From positions 1 through 16,266 of the forward strand of contig CAJWHU010000018.1 in assembly GCA_913041325.1 (NCBI GenBank): a stretch of 16,266 nucleotides of DNA. The letters run 5' to 3'. Shown here piece after piece: positions 14,921 through 16,266 of this stretch. The notes under the pieces were generated by a model, which made no database searches, was not told the origin of the DNA, and worked only from the letters and a program-made list of their open reading frames with translations. How positions within the stretch are numbered: the stretch's first letter is position 1; every line of letters begins with the position of its first letter. This stretch comes from an uncultured Fidelibacterota bacterium (GTDB lineage Bacteria > Marinisomatota > Marinisomatia > Marinisomatales > UBA1611). The position numbers were made by a program, and so were the translations under genes.

Positions 14921-16266
14921 ATGACTGTACTAAAGCATTATCTTAATCTAAAGAATATTTATTTTATTACTTTTTCGGCATATCTATTTTTTGGAATAAA
15001 TACAGCCATCCCCCACCTCGGTGGTCACGGGCTTTATCTTCCTTTTAATACAGTTGGTTGGATTTTTATATCTTTTGTTATGGGCCTTGCCTCTTACCAA
15101 ATAGGGAAAAATAGTAAAATAATAATAAGTAAGATAATGGTTTACAGTGTTGTTGGAATTGTGTTCATGGTAATACCAATATTTTATGATAATAGCGAAT
15201 ACTCTCATCTTGCATCAATGAGATTATATGGTTTATTGTTAGGTTTTGTTCTATTTGTTGCCTTCCACCAGTTTGATTTTGATAAAGTTGATAAGACTAA
15301 AAGTCTCTACATAGTATTATTGGCTGCTTCCATACAACTTGTAATACAAACTGTTAGCAAGCTTTACCCCGAAGATGAATTTTTTGTTGCACTATCAAAC
15401 TTTAATGCCATGGCCCAGAGTAACATTTATGCGACTTTTCTTTGCACAAGTGTGCTAATCAGTTTTTATTTAATACTTACAGATAAAGACCTGTCTAAAT
15501 CTCTACTGAAAAAGACTCTGGCCTATTCAATGCCATTGCTTTCTACCATCCAACTAATTCAGCTCCAATCGAGGACAGGTTACCTCTCCCTTTTTTTGGG
15601 GACGAGTTTCATTCTTGTTGTTTGGGGTTTCAAAAAAAATAAACCCTACTACCTTTGGATTATTGCATTATTTATGGGCTTGTTTGCCGGATTGGTTTTG
15701 GATCGAAACGAGAGAATGAAAAAAGATCTTAAATATTCATTAGAAACAAGATTGACCACGTATAGCCTTACTTTCGATATGATCAAAGAAAATCCACTAT
15801 CAGGTATTGGATACGGAAGTTTTTTATCATCTTTCCGGCATTACTATGCTAAGAAAAAAGAAGAAAATTCACTTATTGAAACTATAGGAAACAACAATAT
15901 GAGCCATCCTCACAATGAATTTCTTTTTTGGACTGTAGAAGGTGGAATAATACCACTTATTGGGATGTTGATTATATTTTTCGCTTTTATCATAATGATC
16001 TGGAAAGCAAAAAAAAACAAAGGCTGGCTAATAGCTGGAACGACAATACCTATCTTGATCCATACACAATTGGAATTACCTTTTTACATATCGTTAGTCC
16101 ATTGGTTCATTTTTATCTACCTGCTTTATATGATTGATGATCAGGTTGGCGATAAAAGTGAGATTAATATCAGCCTTGTTTATCCTTTTAGAATTTTTTC
16201 TTTGGTAATACCCATAGCCATGTCCGTTTACATGATGACGGCTTTAGAGTCTGGTAGATTGATTAC
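14921..16266 (+). CDS. Wzy_C / PglL-type O-antigen ligase or O-oligosaccharyltransferase, 3'-truncated by window edge
   Basis: The frame opens at ATG 14921 (MTVLKHYLNLKNIYF) and is uninterrupted for 448 codons to the window edge. It is a polytopic membrane protein with about ten visible hydrophobic segments. R218 sits in LIQLQSRTGYLSLFLG, the position of the conserved arginine in Wzy/WaaL enzymes. The large periplasmic loop has ENPLSGIGYGSF and then HPHNE (H329-E333) followed by FLFWTVEGGIIPL, the hallmark of the Wzy_C family in its PglL-like form. Downstream, IHTQLELPFYIS (H381, E385, P387) resembles the H-x-x-x-E-x-P element seen in PglL-type enzymes. Such enzymes move lipid-linked glycan to protein serine/threonine or to lipid A core. 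Proximity to a secretin gene makes pilin a candidate acceptor, but neither acceptor nor glycan is known. There is no Shine-Dalgarno sequence; an ATG at 14898 is out of frame. Confidence 0.85.
   Translation, partial: MTVLKHYLNLKNIYFITFSAYLFFGINTAIPHLGGHGLYLPFNTVGWIFISFVMGLASYQIGKNSKIIISKIMVYSVVGIVFMVIPIFYDNSEYSHLASMRLYGLLLGFVLFVAFHQFDFDKVDKTKSLYIVLLAASIQLVIQTVSKLYPEDEFFVALSNFNAMAQSNIYATFLCTSVLISFYLILTDKDLSKSLLKKTLAYSMPLLSTIQLIQLQSRTGYLSLFLGTSFILVVWGFKKNKPYYLWIIALFMGLFAGLVLDRNERMKKDLKYSLETRLTTYSLTFDMIKENPLSGIGYGSFLSSFRHYYAKKKEENSLIETIGNNNMSHPHNEFLFWTVEGGIIPLIGMLIIFFAFIIMIWKAKKNKGWLIAGTTIPILIHTQLELPFYISLVHWFIFIYLLYMIDDQVGDKSEINISLVYPFRIFSLVIPIAMSVYMMTALESGRLI

Noticed and set aside
14984..15208. 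Antisense ORF of 74 codons inside the PglL-like gene
   Set aside because: It is the shadow of a membrane protein gene whose + strand frame is open for 448 codons with recognisable motifs.

Overview
The window is AT-rich bacterial DNA, probably from the Fibrobacteres-Chlorobi-Bacteroidetes (FCB) superphylum; a marine Marinimicrobia-like lineage is my best guess. The reasons are: six of six predicted signal peptidase I substrates have Gln right after the predicted cleavage site (the pattern known as the Bacteroidetes Q-rule); one large secreted protein ends in a FlgD/type-9-secretion-like C-terminal domain; the next gene encodes a PorV/FadL-like barrel; and almost no gene has a Shine-Dalgarno sequence. 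The species cannot be fixed from the sequence alone.

Region 1 (1-12725, + strand) looks like one transcription unit of seven genes with gaps of 22 bases or less, or overlaps. In order it holds: the C-terminal part of a DUF2914 protein with an in-frame (EPKR)n minisatellite linker; a membrane-anchored PilP/GspC-like protein; a compact PilQ/GspD-type secretin; a CHASE2 adenylate cyclase with all class III catalytic residues; a 1416-residue secreted protein with two seven-bladed FG-GAP/VCBS propellers; a three-part fusion of PorV-like barrel, transglutaminase-like domain and TPRs; and a small secreted protein of unknown function. The unit ends at a strong symmetric hairpin (12697-12725).

Region 2 (12729-14720, - strand) is convergent to region 1 and shares that hairpin. 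It encodes a secreted MORN-variant (YwqK-type) repeat protein and a secreted CBM9-like protein. The 141-base gap between them carries paired inverted repeats of the hexamer TTTACT.

Region 3 (14921 to the window end, + strand) is divergent from region 2. It is a 3'-truncated, multi-pass Wzy_C/PglL-type O-antigen ligase or O-oligosaccharyltransferase.

Functional reading (inference): region 1 joins an outer-membrane secretin of type IV pilus or type II secretion character, cAMP synthesis, a giant calcium-binding-loop surface protein and its probable outer-membrane partner. It may be a pilus- or secretion-linked surface adhesion and sensing module. The PglL-like enzyme nearby could glycosylate pilin or another surface protein. 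There are no RNA genes, insertion sequences, CRISPR arrays or integrase genes, and no gene-free stretch longer than about 200 bases.
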